Assembly: GCA_902826685.1 (NCBI GenBank)
Contig: CADEFT010000033.1
Location: 1 to 64,000, forward strand
Source of the DNA: an uncultured Acidobacteriota bacterium
Lineage (GTDB): Bacteria > Acidobacteriota > Terriglobia > Bryobacterales > Bryobacteraceae
Length of the DNA: 64,000 nucleotides
Reading direction: 5' to 3'
Shown here: positions 34,677 through 42,971 of the stretch, in pieces
Layout of the letters: every line of letters begins with the position of its first letter
How positions within the stretch are numbered: the stretch's first letter is position 1
Notes under the pieces: model-generated
Databases searched by the model: none
What the model was told of the DNA's origin: nothing
Seen by the model: only the letters and a program-made list of their open reading frames with translations
Translations under genes and position numbers: made by a program

Positions 34677-36035
34677 TTACACCTCCGCCACTTCATCGAA
34701 CAGGTCCGAACGCAGACGGATGCCGGCCGCGAGCAGCTTCTCGTAGAACTTGGGACGGATGCCAGTGGCGGCAAAGCGGCCCACGACCTTGCCTTCAGGC
34801 GTCAGGCCGCGCTTTTCAAATACGAAGATGTCCTGCAGGGTGACCACTTCGCCTTCCATGCCGGTCACTTCGGTGACGTGCGTCACGCGGCGCGAACCGT
34901 CGGAAAAGCGCGAGGCCTGCACGAGCAGGTGCACGGCGCTGGCGATTTGCTGGCGGATGGAGACCAGCTGCATGTTGGCCGTGGCCATCGAGACCATCAC
35001 CTCCAGACGCGACACGGCGTCGCGCGGCGCGTTGGCGTGGATGGTGGTGAGCGATCCGTCGTGACCGGTGTTCATCGCCTGCAGCATGTCGAGCGCTTCG
35101 CCGCCGCGCGTTTCGCCGACCACAATGCGGTCCGGACGCATACGCAGGCTGTTGACCAGCAGTTCGCGCTGCCGGACCGCGCCGTTGCCTTCCAGGTTTG
35201 GCGGGCGTGTTTCGAGACGCGCCACGTGCGGCTGCTTCAACTGAAGTTCGGCAGCGTCTTCGATGGTGACGATGCGTTCCTTGGGGCTGATGAAGAAGCT
35301 CAAGGCGTTCAGCAGCGTCGTCTTGCCGGCGCCGGTACCGCCGGCGATGATGATGTTCATGCGCGCCTTGACGGCGGCCTCGAGCAGTTCCATCATGCCG
35401 GGCGTCATGGCGCGCTTTTCCACCAGGTCGGCCGGCATCAGTTTGTCGGTCGAGAAACGGCGGATCGACATGAGGGGCCCGTCGACGGCGAGCGGCGGGA
35501 TGACGGCGTTGACGCGCGATCCATCGGCCAGACGGGCGTCGACCATCGGCGTCGACTCGTCGATGCGGCGGCCCACCTGGGAGACGATCTTGTCGATGAT
35601 GCGGATCAGGTGCTGATCGTCGCGGAAGGTGACCGATGTCAGCTCGAGCAAGCCCTTGCGTTCGACGTAGACCTGCTTATGCGTATTCACCAGAATGTCG
35701 CTGATGGTGGGGTCCTGCAGCAGCGGTTCGAGCGGACCGAGGCCGAATACCTCGTCGAGCACCTCTTCGCAGATCTGCTGTTTTTCAAGGGAACTGAGCA
35801 GCGTGGGCTCGTTGTCGATCAGCGAAAACAGCGCCTGGCGCACCTCGCCGCGTACGCGCTGGTTGTCGATGGTGGCCAGCGCCTCCAGGTTGATCTTGTC
35901 GAGCAGCTTGCGGTGGAGGGTGAACTTCAGTTCCTGGTACTCGGGCTTCAAGACCGCCTTGGGCCGCCCCGCGTTCTTGAGCAGCCGTTGTTCCCAGGTC
36001 ATTTGCTGTGGTCTCGATTCGGTCGTGGGAAGCAT
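34677..36035 (-). CDS. cpaF: Tad/CpaF family secretion ATPase
   Basis: A 452-residue ATPase that powers Tad pilus assembly at the inner face of the membrane. Walker A is Gly-Gly-Thr-Gly-Ala-Gly-Lys-Thr-Thr (about 235-243). The Asp box and Walker B area have Ile-Val-Thr-Ile-Glu-Asp-Ala-Ala-Glu-Leu and Arg-Pro-Asp-Arg-Ile-Val-Val-Gly-Glu-Thr-Arg-Gly-Gly-Glu-Ala. The His box appears in Gly-His-Asp-Gly-Ser-Leu-Thr-Thr-Ile-His-Ala-Asn. All residues expected for activity are present and the length is normal. Confidence 0.95.
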   Translation of the reverse strand: MLPTTESRPQQMTWEQRLLKNAGRPKAVLKPEYQELKFTLHRKLLDKINLEALATIDNQRVRGEVRQALFSLIDNEPTLLSSLEKQQICEEVLDEVFGLGPLEPLLQDPTISDILVNTHKQVYVERKGLLELTSVTFRDDQHLIRIIDKIVSQVGRRIDESTPMVDARLADGSRVNAVIPPLAVDGPLMSIRRFSTDKLMPADLVEKRAMTPGMMELLEAAVKARMNIIIAGGTGAGKTTLLNALSFFISPKERIVTIEDAAELQLKQPHVARLETRPPNLEGNGAVRQRELLVNSLRMRPDRIVVGETRGGEALDMLQAMNTGHDGSLTTIHANAPRDAVSRLEVMVSMATANMQLVSIRQQIASAVHLLVQASRFSDGSRRVTHVTEVTGMEGEVVTLQDIFVFEKRGLTPEGKVVGRFAATGIRPKFYEKLLAAGIRLRSDLFDEVAEV

Positions 36036-36074
36036 AGGGAATCAGGTTCTCCGTTCAAATCGCCGTCTGAATCT

Positions 36075-37280
36075 TTAGGTCTCCGACATGGCCGGGCTCA
36101 CGCCGGCCATGGGCCCGGCTCTTTTCTTATCGGCGGCGGCGGCCGGTCCACCGATCTTGGCCGCCAGCGACTCGATGGCGCGGCCGAGCTCGCAATCGTC
36201 GGTCAGCGGCCGGCCGAGCGTGATGACGCGGTGCAGCGAAAAGTAGTCGTTCGGAAAGGTGGCAAACACCGGGCAATCGAACAGCTTGGCCATGTCCGAT
36301 CCGGCCAGATCGTCTTTTTTGTTGACCCGGTTGACCACCACCTGAAACCGGTCTTTGCCGAAGCCGAGCTGCTGCAACATGCCCACGGCCTTGCGCGTCA
36401 GGTGCAGGCTTGGCAGTTCGGTGGTGGAGACCAGGCAGGCCCGTTCGGCCTCGGCCACCGCCAGTTGCGTGGTGCGGTTGAAAACGGCCGGCAGATCCAG
36501 CACGATCCAGTCGTAAAAATCGCGCGCCGAATGCAGGATCTCCTGCAGCCGGGCCGGCTCGACCGGGCCGGTATAGGGCTTCTCCGGGCCGGTCAGAATA
36601 TCGACCCCGCCGCAGGTCACCGTGTAGTTGGGTAAGGAGGCGAGATCGGTCTGCGCCTGCAGCAGATCGACGAGGGAATGCTGCTGCGCCAATTTCAAAT
36701 AGAAGCTGATGGTGCCCGAGGCCAGGTCGAGATCGGCGAGCAGAATCCGCTTGCCGGTGGCGCGCTTCAAGGCAAAGGCGGTTTGCGTGGCCAGCGTCGA
36801 GGCGCCCGCGCCCGGCTTGGCGCTGGCGAATACGATCAGCTTGCCCGGTTCGGCTTCGTCGCCTGGATCGGGCTGGCGCAGTTTCCGCAGCCGGGTCACT
36901 GCTTCGGCCTGGATGTTGGCGTCGAAGGGAGAGTAAAGATACTCGCTCGCCCCCTGCCGGACCGACCGGAGGATGATCTCCGAATCGTTGTGCGTATGCA
37001 GGCCGACGACCGGAACCGGCGGCTTGGCGCCGGCCAGGGTGCGGATGATCTCGCCCGCCCGCTCGATGTCGGTCGAAAGATCGACCAGCACCACGTCGGG
37101 CTGCAACTGACGCAGCCGGATTTCGAGCGTCTGCGGAGCCGGGTAGGAACTCAGTTCGGCCAGGATCTGAAACCCGCGAACCTGCGGTACCGTGGCGATG
37201 AAGCTCTCCGCCAGCGCCCGGTTGGGCGCGATGAGGATCGCCGTCAGCTCGCTGTCCCGTCTTGATCTGAACGAGTTCAT
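36075..37280 (-). CDS. cpaE: CpaE/TadZ-like localisation protein, MinD/ParA fold
   Basis: A 401-residue protein. The N-terminal 120 residues look like an atypical receiver domain (Leu-Gln-Pro-Asp-Val-Val-Leu-Val-Asp-Leu-Ser). Then a MinD/ParA-like ATPase starts with Phe-Ala-Ser-Ala-Lys-Pro-Gly-Ala-Gly-Ala-Ser-Thr. The signature Lys of the deviant Walker A is kept, but the invariant P-loop Lys before Ser-Thr is Ala, so ATP binding or hydrolysis is probably altered, as in other TadZ proteins. Leu-Leu-Ala-Asp-Leu-Asp-Leu-Ala-Ser-Gly follows. It likely sets the position of the pilus machine. Confidence 0.85.
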   Translation of the reverse strand: MNSFRSRRDSELTAILIAPNRALAESFIATVPQVRGFQILAELSSYPAPQTLEIRLRQLQPDVVLVDLSTDIERAGEIIRTLAGAKPPVPVVGLHTHNDSEIILRSVRQGASEYLYSPFDANIQAEAVTRLRKLRQPDPGDEAEPGKLIVFASAKPGAGASTLATQTAFALKRATGKRILLADLDLASGTISFYLKLAQQHSLVDLLQAQTDLASLPNYTVTCGGVDILTGPEKPYTGPVEPARLQEILHSARDFYDWIVLDLPAVFNRTTQLAVAEAERACLVSTTELPSLHLTRKAVGMLQQLGFGKDRFQVVVNRVNKKDDLAGSDMAKLFDCPVFATFPNDYFSLHRVITLGRPLTDDCELGRAIESLAAKIGGPAAAADKKRAGPMAGVSPAMSET

Positions 37281-37320
37281 TTCTTGGCTCCGCTCGGGCC
37301 TGTCAAAGAGTGCGCCAGGG

Positions 37321-38715
37321 CTACTTCCGCGGCTTGCCGGCCGGTCCCGACGCCGCTTTGCTCGACTGGCGGCTCATGCCGGCAGGCGTGTTGGGCAGCT
37401 CCGAGGGAAGGAATTCGCGCGGGAAGTTGATCGACGGCTTGGGATCGGTGGCCTGCAGCGGCATGGTGAACTCGGGCGTCACCATGACGATCAGCTCCAT
37501 TTTCGATTTGCTCTCCTGGCGGCTCTTGAACAGGGCGCCCAGGATGGGAATATTGGCAAGGCCGGGAACCTTGGAAAACGTCTCGTTCATGCGGTCGTCG
37601 ATCAGACCGCCGATGACGAAGCTCTGTCCCTCGCCGAGTTCGATGTCGGTTTCCATCTTACGGGTGGCCAGGGCGGGGATGGTGAAGCCGCTCAGGGTGA
37701 CGGCGTTGGCGAGGTCGATGGTCGAGACTTCGGGCCGCACGTGCATCTTGATGGTCTTGTTGGGGGTGATGGTGGGATTGAAATGCAGCCGGATGCCGTA
37801 TTCGCGGAACATGATGGTCACCGCGCCCGCGTTGGCGCCGCCCTGCAGTACCGGAACCGGGAATTCGCCGCCCACATGGAAGCTCGCTTCCTTGCCGTTG
37901 GTGGTAACCAGGTTCGGTTCGGCCAGAATCTGCAGCACGCCCTGCGTGGTAAGGGCCTTGATGAACGCGCCCAGGTTCAGGTCCGGCCGGAACAGGAATA
38001 CGTTGAGCAGGTCGGTCAACTGGAACTCGGAGGCGATGCCGGTGCCCTGCGACGGGCTGATGGTCTTCAGCTCCTTGCCCTGCGGAGCGGGGAACTGCTG
38101 CGTGGTGGTACGGCCCAGCGTGTTGGTGGCGCCGGTCGAAAGCAGGCTGACGCCGAAGCTCTGCGCGGAATTGCGGTTCAATTCGGCGAACTTCACGCGC
38201 AGCACGATCTGCTTCTCCACGGGCCCGTTGACCACCGAGAGATTGTTGACGATGCTTTTGGCGGCCGGCGTAGCGAGCACCGCGGCGCGGTCGGCCACCG
38301 CCTGCGCGCTCACTTTGCCGGTCAAAGAGACCGAATCCTTGGCGCCGTGCACCTGGATGTCCTCGGCGGGAAAGGTTTCCTTCAACAGGCGGCGTACCGG
38401 CTCCAGATTCAATTCGACGTTCACGTTGTAGAAGGTGCGCTGGCCGGATTTCGACCAGACCACCACCGTCGCCGCGCCCACCGACTTGCCGTGGAGCAGG
38501 ATTTCACGCGTCGTGGCCGGAACGGCGTCCACCACATCGGGAGTCGAGGTCGAGATGCGCGCGATGTCTTCGGGATAATCCACCACCACGCTTTTGCCGA
38601 CGATCACGCGGACGTCGTCGACCGTCTGCGCCACCGCCACCCCCGGACCCGCCGCGAAGCACAGCGAGGCGGCCAGTGCGAACAGGCTGTTTTCCAATCG
38701 GTATAGTGCCTTCAT
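37321..38715 (-). CDS. cpaC: Tad pilus secretin (CpaC/RcpA)
   Basis: About 464 residues from the ATG at 38715, which has GGGGA nine bases upstream; another ATG seven codons earlier lacks a site. A signal peptide ends near Val-Ala-Val-Ala-Gln. The N-terminal part has the pilus-formation domain (Val-Val-Asp-Tyr-Pro-Glu-Asp-Ile-Ala-Arg-Ile) and a BON-like stretch (Val-Ser-Leu-Thr-Gly-Lys-Val). The secretin domain follows from about 235: Leu-Gln-Ile-Leu-Ala-Glu-Pro-Asn-Leu-Val-Thr, then Val-Pro-Gly-Leu-Ala-Asn-Ile-Pro-Ile-Leu-Gly-Ala-Leu-Phe. It forms the outer-membrane channel for the pilus. Confidence 0.9.
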   Translation of the reverse strand: MKALYRLENSLFALAASLCFAAGPGVAVAQTVDDVRVIVGKSVVVDYPEDIARISTSTPDVVDAVPATTREILLHGKSVGAATVVVWSKSGQRTFYNVNVELNLEPVRRLLKETFPAEDIQVHGAKDSVSLTGKVSAQAVADRAAVLATPAAKSIVNNLSVVNGPVEKQIVLRVKFAELNRNSAQSFGVSLLSTGATNTLGRTTTQQFPAPQGKELKTISPSQGTGIASEFQLTDLLNVFLFRPDLNLGAFIKALTTQGVLQILAEPNLVTTNGKEASFHVGGEFPVPVLQGGANAGAVTIMFREYGIRLHFNPTITPNKTIKMHVRPEVSTIDLANAVTLSGFTIPALATRKMETDIELGEGQSFVIGGLIDDRMNETFSKVPGLANIPILGALFKSRQESKSKMELIVMVTPEFTMPLQATDPKPSINFPREFLPSELPNTPAGMSRQSSKAASGPAGKPRK

Positions 38716-38752
38716 CGAGATATTCCCCGCTTCCATTCAGATACTTCGCTCG

Positions 38753-39640
38753 CTACGGCTTGAGGATCGAGACGTTCTCGACCGTCCGCTGATTGCCCCG
38801 GATCACCACCACCTGGTCGCTGACCGGCGGCGGAGGAGGAGGCGGCGGCGCCACGGGAACGGCGCGCGCCACGGCCGGTCTTGGCCGCGGCCTCGGCAGT
38901 TGCGCCTGTTCGGTCTGCTGTTCCTTGGGAGCCTTGCCGAACAGATCGCCCAGTTTCCGCCCTGGAGTCTGCTCGATGCCTTGATCGCTGCCGCTGCGCA
39001 GCACCAACTGGATGCGGCCTTCATTACTCGCCAGAGTCAGGATCTCGGCCTGATCGGGCGTGACCAGCAAGGTGACGTTGGGCGCGTTAATGGCCTGGCC
39101 GCGGGCATCGGGCTGGGTGGTGGTGCCGGCGGTGAGAACCAGGATGTTCTGCAGTACGGTGGTGGTTGTGGTGACGGCCTCGCCGCCCGGCGGACGGCCG
39201 GTGACCAGGACGTCGACGCGCATGCCCGGCATCACGAAGCCTCCGACGCCGACCACGTCGTTGACCCGTACCGTCATGGCGCGCATCCCGACCGGAATCA
39301 CCGGCGCGATGCCCACTCCGCTGCCGCGCGCCGCCAGCCGTCCTTCGACCAGCGGTTCATCGAGCAGGATGTTGCTGATGACGGGCCGGTCGATCACTTC
39401 CTCCACCTTCGAGAACCCGCCCTTGGGAAACTCTCCGTCGGGTTTCTTGACGACCTTGACGTCGGCCGGTTTCACGGTTACGCCGATGCCCATGGCTTTG
39501 GCCGCGACAACCAGATCCTTGAACTCACCCTGTTCTTTCTTGGCCGTGCCGCCGCGCGCCGTCATTTGATAGAAGACGCTGGAAACGACCAGCGCAAATA
39601 ACAGGCTTACTCCCAAGACAGTCAGAAACCTGCGATCCAT
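38753..39640 (-). CDS. cpaB: Flp pilus assembly protein CpaB/RcpC
   Basis: A 295-residue protein preceded by AGGAAGG. One N-terminal membrane segment (about 5-25) anchors it. A SAF-type domain follows (Asp-Leu-Val-Val-Ala-Ala-Lys-Ala-Met), then the RcpC core: Arg-Ala-Met-Thr-Val-Arg-Val-Asn-Asp-Val-Val-Gly-Val and Gly-Met-Arg-Val-Asp-Val-Leu-Val-Thr. The C-terminus carries a run of eight prolines (about 265-272). CpaB proteins are thought to help the secretin pore. It is encoded directly before the secretin, 37 bases away. Confidence 0.9.
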   Translation of the reverse strand: MDRRFLTVLGVSLLFALVVSSVFYQMTARGGTAKKEQGEFKDLVVAAKAMGIGVTVKPADVKVVKKPDGEFPKGGFSKVEEVIDRPVISNILLDEPLVEGRLAARGSGVGIAPVIPVGMRAMTVRVNDVVGVGGFVMPGMRVDVLVTGRPPGGEAVTTTTTVLQNILVLTAGTTTQPDARGQAINAPNVTLLVTPDQAEILTLASNEGRIQLVLRSGSDQGIEQTPGRKLGDLFGKAPKEQQTEQAQLPRPRPRPAVARAVPVAPPPPPPPPVSDQVVVIRGNQRTVENVSILKP

Positions 39641-39668
39641 AGCGTTACCTTCCTAAAAGCGAAAAACG

Positions 39669-39726
39669 GACCGGCGCGGTCCTAAGCCCAACCAGGAACG
39701 TCCGCTCGCGCCGGTCTCCGTTCGTT
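39669..39726. other. inverted repeat between prepilin peptidase and cpaB genes
   Basis: GACCGGCGCG at 39669-39678 is a perfect inverted repeat of CGCGCCGGTC at 39717-39726, with 38 bases between, in which TCCT/AGGA can pair as an inner stem. It sits in the only sizeable gap of the Tad cluster. It could be an attenuator, a terminator without a T-run, or a binding site; I cannot tell which. Confidence 0.4.
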
Positions 39727-39781
39727 CGCGCGTTCCACAAAACCCTTGCCCCAAGTTGATCGTCATTTACTGGAACCGTCT

Positions 39782-40255
39782 TTAGTGCGGTACCAGTGCC
39801 AGCAGCACACCCACGGCGATTGCGGGAGCGTAGGGGATCGATTTCTGGCCCATTCGCTCGCCCTTCTCCCGCCCAGCGAACTTTTTCAAAGCCGCCGCGG
39901 CCAGCACCAGCCCGGCCAGCACGGCTCCGGTAATAGCGGTGTAATACGCCGCCTCAAGCGAACGTCCCGGCCCGAGCAGCGCGCCGAAACCCGCCATCAG
40001 CTTGACGTCGCCTCCGCCCATGCCACCGAGAACGTAGAAGATCAGAAACACCAGGAACCCCACGCCGCACCCGGCCAGCGCCGTTCCGAGACCCGCCAGG
40101 CCGCCATTCCAGATCTGATAGATCGCGCCCGCCAGCAACGCCGCCAGCGAAGTCCAATTGGAAATCTGCCGGCGCCACAGGTCTTCACCAACCGCCGCCG
40201 CCCCGATCGCCAAGGCGATCCACATCTCCGGACTGATTGCGAATGCTTTGTCCAT
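39782..40255 (-). CDS. cpaA: A24-type prepilin peptidase (CpaA/TadV)
   Basis: About 157 residues from the ATG at 40255; a TTG at 40267 would add four. It is a membrane protein with about five hydrophobic segments. The two catalytic aspartates of the GxGD aspartyl protease family are seen: one in Gly-Glu-Asp-Leu-Trp-Arg-Arg-Gln-Ile-Ser-Asn and one in Gly-Met-Gly-Gly-Gly-Asp-Val-Lys-Leu. The methylase domain of PilD is absent, as in TadV-type peptidases. It would cut the leader of Flp-like pilins. No pilin gene is seen beside it. Confidence 0.9.
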   Translation of the reverse strand: MDKAFAISPEMWIALAIGAAAVGEDLWRRQISNWTSLAALLAGAIYQIWNGGLAGLGTALAGCGVGFLVFLIFYVLGGMGGGDVKLMAGFGALLGPGRSLEAAYYTAITGAVLAGLVLAAAALKKFAGREKGERMGQKSIPYAPAIAVGVLLALVPH

Positions 40256-40277
40256 GCCGATGAGCAACCTGGGTACT

Positions 40278-40472
40278 TTACTTAGTGGGACGCCGCTTGC
40301 GGCCGCCGGCCGCCACGGGCTTTTCCGGCGCCGCCCATAGCGAGGAAACGAGAAATCCGGCCGACAAGGCGAATTCGGCCAAAGGCTTTCCCGAGGGCAG
40401 ACGAAACAACTCGCCGCCCGCTCGCGCGCCTCCGCTCTGCCAGGTCCTCGTCTTTTGGCGTGGCGGTTTCAT
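40278..40472 (-). CDS. doubtful small hypothetical protein
   Basis: A 64-codon frame between the prepilin peptidase and the large membrane protein gene. It is rich in Arg and Lys with one weakly hydrophobic stretch near residues 31-47. There is no good ribosome-binding site, only AGG about eight bases upstream. An overlapping frame (40282-40509) is equally open, so neither may be real. It fills an otherwise empty gap of about 225 bases. Confidence 0.25.
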   Translation of the reverse strand: MKPPRQKTRTWQSGGARAGGELFRLPSGKPLAEFALSAGFLVSSLWAAPEKPVAAGGRKRRPTK

Positions 40473-40480
40473 CCGTATAC

Positions 40481-42160
40481 CTAACTTCGGCTGCGTCGGG
40501 TATTTTCATTAGATCGGTCTGGCACTTCGGGTCCAGGGAAGGCCGCGGACCGCGGATTCGACTTAGCTTCCGGATAAGGCGCCGTACGTACGAACAGCAG
40601 AGCTTTGCCCGCATCGGCCACCAGCTTCCAGTCCTTTCGGGCCTTCAGAACGGTGACCAGCGCCCAGTCCGGCGGCGCGAGCACGGTGTCCACGCGGTAA
40701 CGCTCCATCAGCGATTCCCACTGCCACTGCGCGTTCACCAGCGCGATATACTCATCGCCCACTTTCTTGCCGAAGAAATCGGTGCGCCCGTCGATGAAAG
40801 TCTTCTGCCGCGGATAGAAACGATAAGTCAGATAGTCGGCCCACTCATCCCAGGTCAGGACGCGGCCGTTGGAGATCGTGGCGGCGTGGAGGTCGATGAA
40901 CTCCACGGGAAATTTGGTGGCGGGGAAATTGCGCGGCCACTTCACCACCGGTTCATTGAGCAGGGTAAAGACGGCGATCAGCACCACCGCCCACACGCTC
41001 GACCGGCGGCAGGCGGGCAGACAATCGCGCGACAGATCGCCGAAGATGGCAAGCACGGATTTGCGCGGCGCCGGTTCGACGATCGCTTTCCAGATTTCGG
41101 TGAGCGCCATCGCCACCCACGGCGCGGCGACAATCATGTAAAGCGGCACGTGACGCACGCTGCCGAGGGCCGAATGGGCCCAGAAAAGAATCCACAGCGC
41201 CGGCGTGACGCGCCGCCGCGAGATGAGCCACAAGGCCGTCATCGCGCCCAGAAACAGCAGGATTTCAAACTGCAGCATCGCCTCGTCGCGGAATTTGGGC
41301 GACTGGAATTCCTCCACGTTGTTCTTGATCCAGTCCGAGCGCAGATAGGCGGCGACGTGCTGGTGGAGTTGAATGCCGTAGGGATTGACCACCGACACCG
41401 CCGTGCAAAGCGCCGTCAACAGCCCGTAGCGACGGGCCGGGTTCCAGTCCATCGGCTGGCCGTCGAGCTTCCAGCGCAGCGCCGATTCGATGGCCGTGCC
41501 CGCCGTCAGCAAGCCCAGGCAGGCGATCAAGGCGAGAAATCCGCCATGCAGATTGGCCCACAGAATCGTCAGCGGCGCCAGCAGCCAGATGGCGCGCGAC
41601 GGCTGCCGCCGATCGCGGTCGATCATCCATAGCGCAATGGGAAGAAACAGCAGCGTGTGAACATGCGGGCGGGCGAGATAGTGCATGGACCCGGCGCCGA
41701 TGGCCAGCAGCGTCATCGGCAGCACCGCCGCCGGCGCCGCCCCTTTGTCGATCATGTAGCGGAACAGCACCACGCCATGCAGCGAGAGGATCGCCGCCGT
41801 GTAGAGCAACAAGCCCTTCAGTCCGGCCGCCGAGTGCAGCACGGCATAGATCACATCCGTCAGCCATTCCCAGGCAAACCACGGCTCCCCGGCCTTGGTG
41901 AACGAATACAGGTCGGCCTTGGGCACTGCTTTGTGTTCGAGAATCCATTCGCCGGTGCGGATATGCCATCCCGTATCGCCATCGCTCAGCAGCCCCGCCC
42001 AGCCGCCGGGACCGGTGGCGAATAGCCAGACGAACAGGGCCAGGAACAGACAGTCGGAAAGCGAGGGAAGAAACAGCCGCGCCCACGGCTTACTCCACAG
42101 ATCGGGAGTGGATTGGGGCAGCGGTACGGAATCGGCCGGCCAGGATCGTGAATTCTCCAA
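40481..42160 (-). CDS. polytopic membrane protein, GT-C glycosyltransferase-like
   Basis: A 559-residue protein. It starts at TTG, chosen because AAGGAGG lies four to five bases upstream and the frame has no other good start nearby. It has about ten hydrophobic segments up to about residue 420, then a soluble C-terminal domain of about 130 residues. An early loop contains Ser-Asp-Gly-Asp-Thr-Gly-Trp-His-Ile-Arg-Thr-Gly-Glu, reminiscent of the acidic loop of GT-C enzymes, and later His-Tyr-Leu-Ala-Arg-Pro-His-Val-His. The C-terminal part has Phe-Ile-Asp-Gly-Arg-Thr-Asp-Phe. A lipid-linked sugar transferase is plausible but unproven. Confidence 0.7.
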   Translation of the reverse strand: MENSRSWPADSVPLPQSTPDLWSKPWARLFLPSLSDCLFLALFVWLFATGPGGWAGLLSDGDTGWHIRTGEWILEHKAVPKADLYSFTKAGEPWFAWEWLTDVIYAVLHSAAGLKGLLLYTAAILSLHGVVLFRYMIDKGAAPAAVLPMTLLAIGAGSMHYLARPHVHTLLFLPIALWMIDRDRRQPSRAIWLLAPLTILWANLHGGFLALIACLGLLTAGTAIESALRWKLDGQPMDWNPARRYGLLTALCTAVSVVNPYGIQLHQHVAAYLRSDWIKNNVEEFQSPKFRDEAMLQFEILLFLGAMTALWLISRRRVTPALWILFWAHSALGSVRHVPLYMIVAAPWVAMALTEIWKAIVEPAPRKSVLAIFGDLSRDCLPACRRSSVWAVVLIAVFTLLNEPVVKWPRNFPATKFPVEFIDLHAATISNGRVLTWDEWADYLTYRFYPRQKTFIDGRTDFFGKKVGDEYIALVNAQWQWESLMERYRVDTVLAPPDWALVTVLKARKDWKLVADAGKALLFVRTAPYPEAKSNPRSAAFPGPEVPDRSNENTRRSRS

Positions 42161-42189
42161 GCAACCTCCTTGCGAAGACGGATGGCAGG

Positions 42190-42873
42190 TCAGGCGCTAA
42201 TCGAGCCATCGAGGTCGGGAAGAGGTTCTTCCCCGGGCTCGACCGGATCGAGGCCCAGCAGTTTGCGGCCATGCACGGCGAGTTCGAAGCGGTCCTTGAC
42301 GCCCGTCTTTTCGAAGATGTGCATGAGGTGAACCTTTACGGTTCCAGGGGTGATGGAAAGCTCGCTGGCGATTTCCTTGTTGCGCATGCCGCGGCACAGG
42401 CAACGCACGATTTCACGTTCCCGCGGCGTCAGGCGCGGGCTCTGACGGCGGTTGAAGAAGCCGCCCATCTGGCCGGTGACGCTGTTCTCGATCCAGATGC
42501 TTCCCTTGGCCACCGCGCGCAGGCATTCGAGAAAAGTGTCGGCCGGCATGGTGCGCTTGACGATGCCGCGCGCCCCCATCTGCAGGGCCCGGAAGCAGTC
42601 GACTTCGGCCAGCTCGGCCACCCATAGAACGGGCAGACACGTGGGGGCCGCCGCTTTGATATCGCTCAGAAAGCGGAACACCACCTTTAATCCACCCGAT
42701 TGATCGAGGACGGCGATGCGCGGCTGCGTCTGGCCAATCAGCCCCAGGCCTTCGGTGAAGGTGGAGGCGCTGCCGGCGAGCGCAAACTCATCGCCGGTCC
42801 GCTCAAACACCCGGGCCAACCCCTCGATCATGATGGGTTGGGATTCACATGCGACTACGGTTATTGTGCTCAC
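42190..42873 (-). CDS. LuxR/NarL-type response regulator
   Basis: A 227-residue protein starting at GTG. The N-terminal 120 residues have receiver topology with Ile-Ala-Val-Leu-Asp-Gln-Ser as the likely phosphorylation strand and Lys-Arg-Thr as the conserved lysine end. The early acidic pair is weak (Ala-Cys-Glu-Ser), so it may be an atypical receiver. The C-terminal helix-turn-helix is clear: Leu-Thr-Pro-Arg-Glu-Arg-Glu-Ile-Val, Met-Arg-Asn-Lys-Glu-Ile-Ala, Thr-Pro-Gly-Thr-Val-Lys-Val-His-Leu. No sensor kinase is adjacent. It lies directly upstream of the Tad-side genes on the same strand, 29 bases before the membrane protein gene, so it could control them. Confidence 0.85.
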   Translation of the reverse strand: MSTITVVACESQPIMIEGLARVFERTGDEFALAGSASTFTEGLGLIGQTQPRIAVLDQSGGLKVVFRFLSDIKAAAPTCLPVLWVAELAEVDCFRALQMGARGIVKRTMPADTFLECLRAVAKGSIWIENSVTGQMGGFFNRRQSPRLTPREREIVRCLCRGMRNKEIASELSITPGTVKVHLMHIFEKTGVKDRFELAVHGRKLLGLDPVEPGEEPLPDLDGSISA

Positions 42874-42971
42874 GGCGCCTGCCCTTGCTATCGGCGAAAG
42901 GCAGCAATGGCAGTAGGGCGAAACGCGAACTGGCGTATGAAGGAGCGAATAGTGCTTTCCGCCGGGACGGG

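Noticed and set aside
33744..36635. A 963-codon open frame antisense to tadB, cpaF and cpaE
   Set aside because: It crosses three well-supported genes on the other strand and contains no domain.
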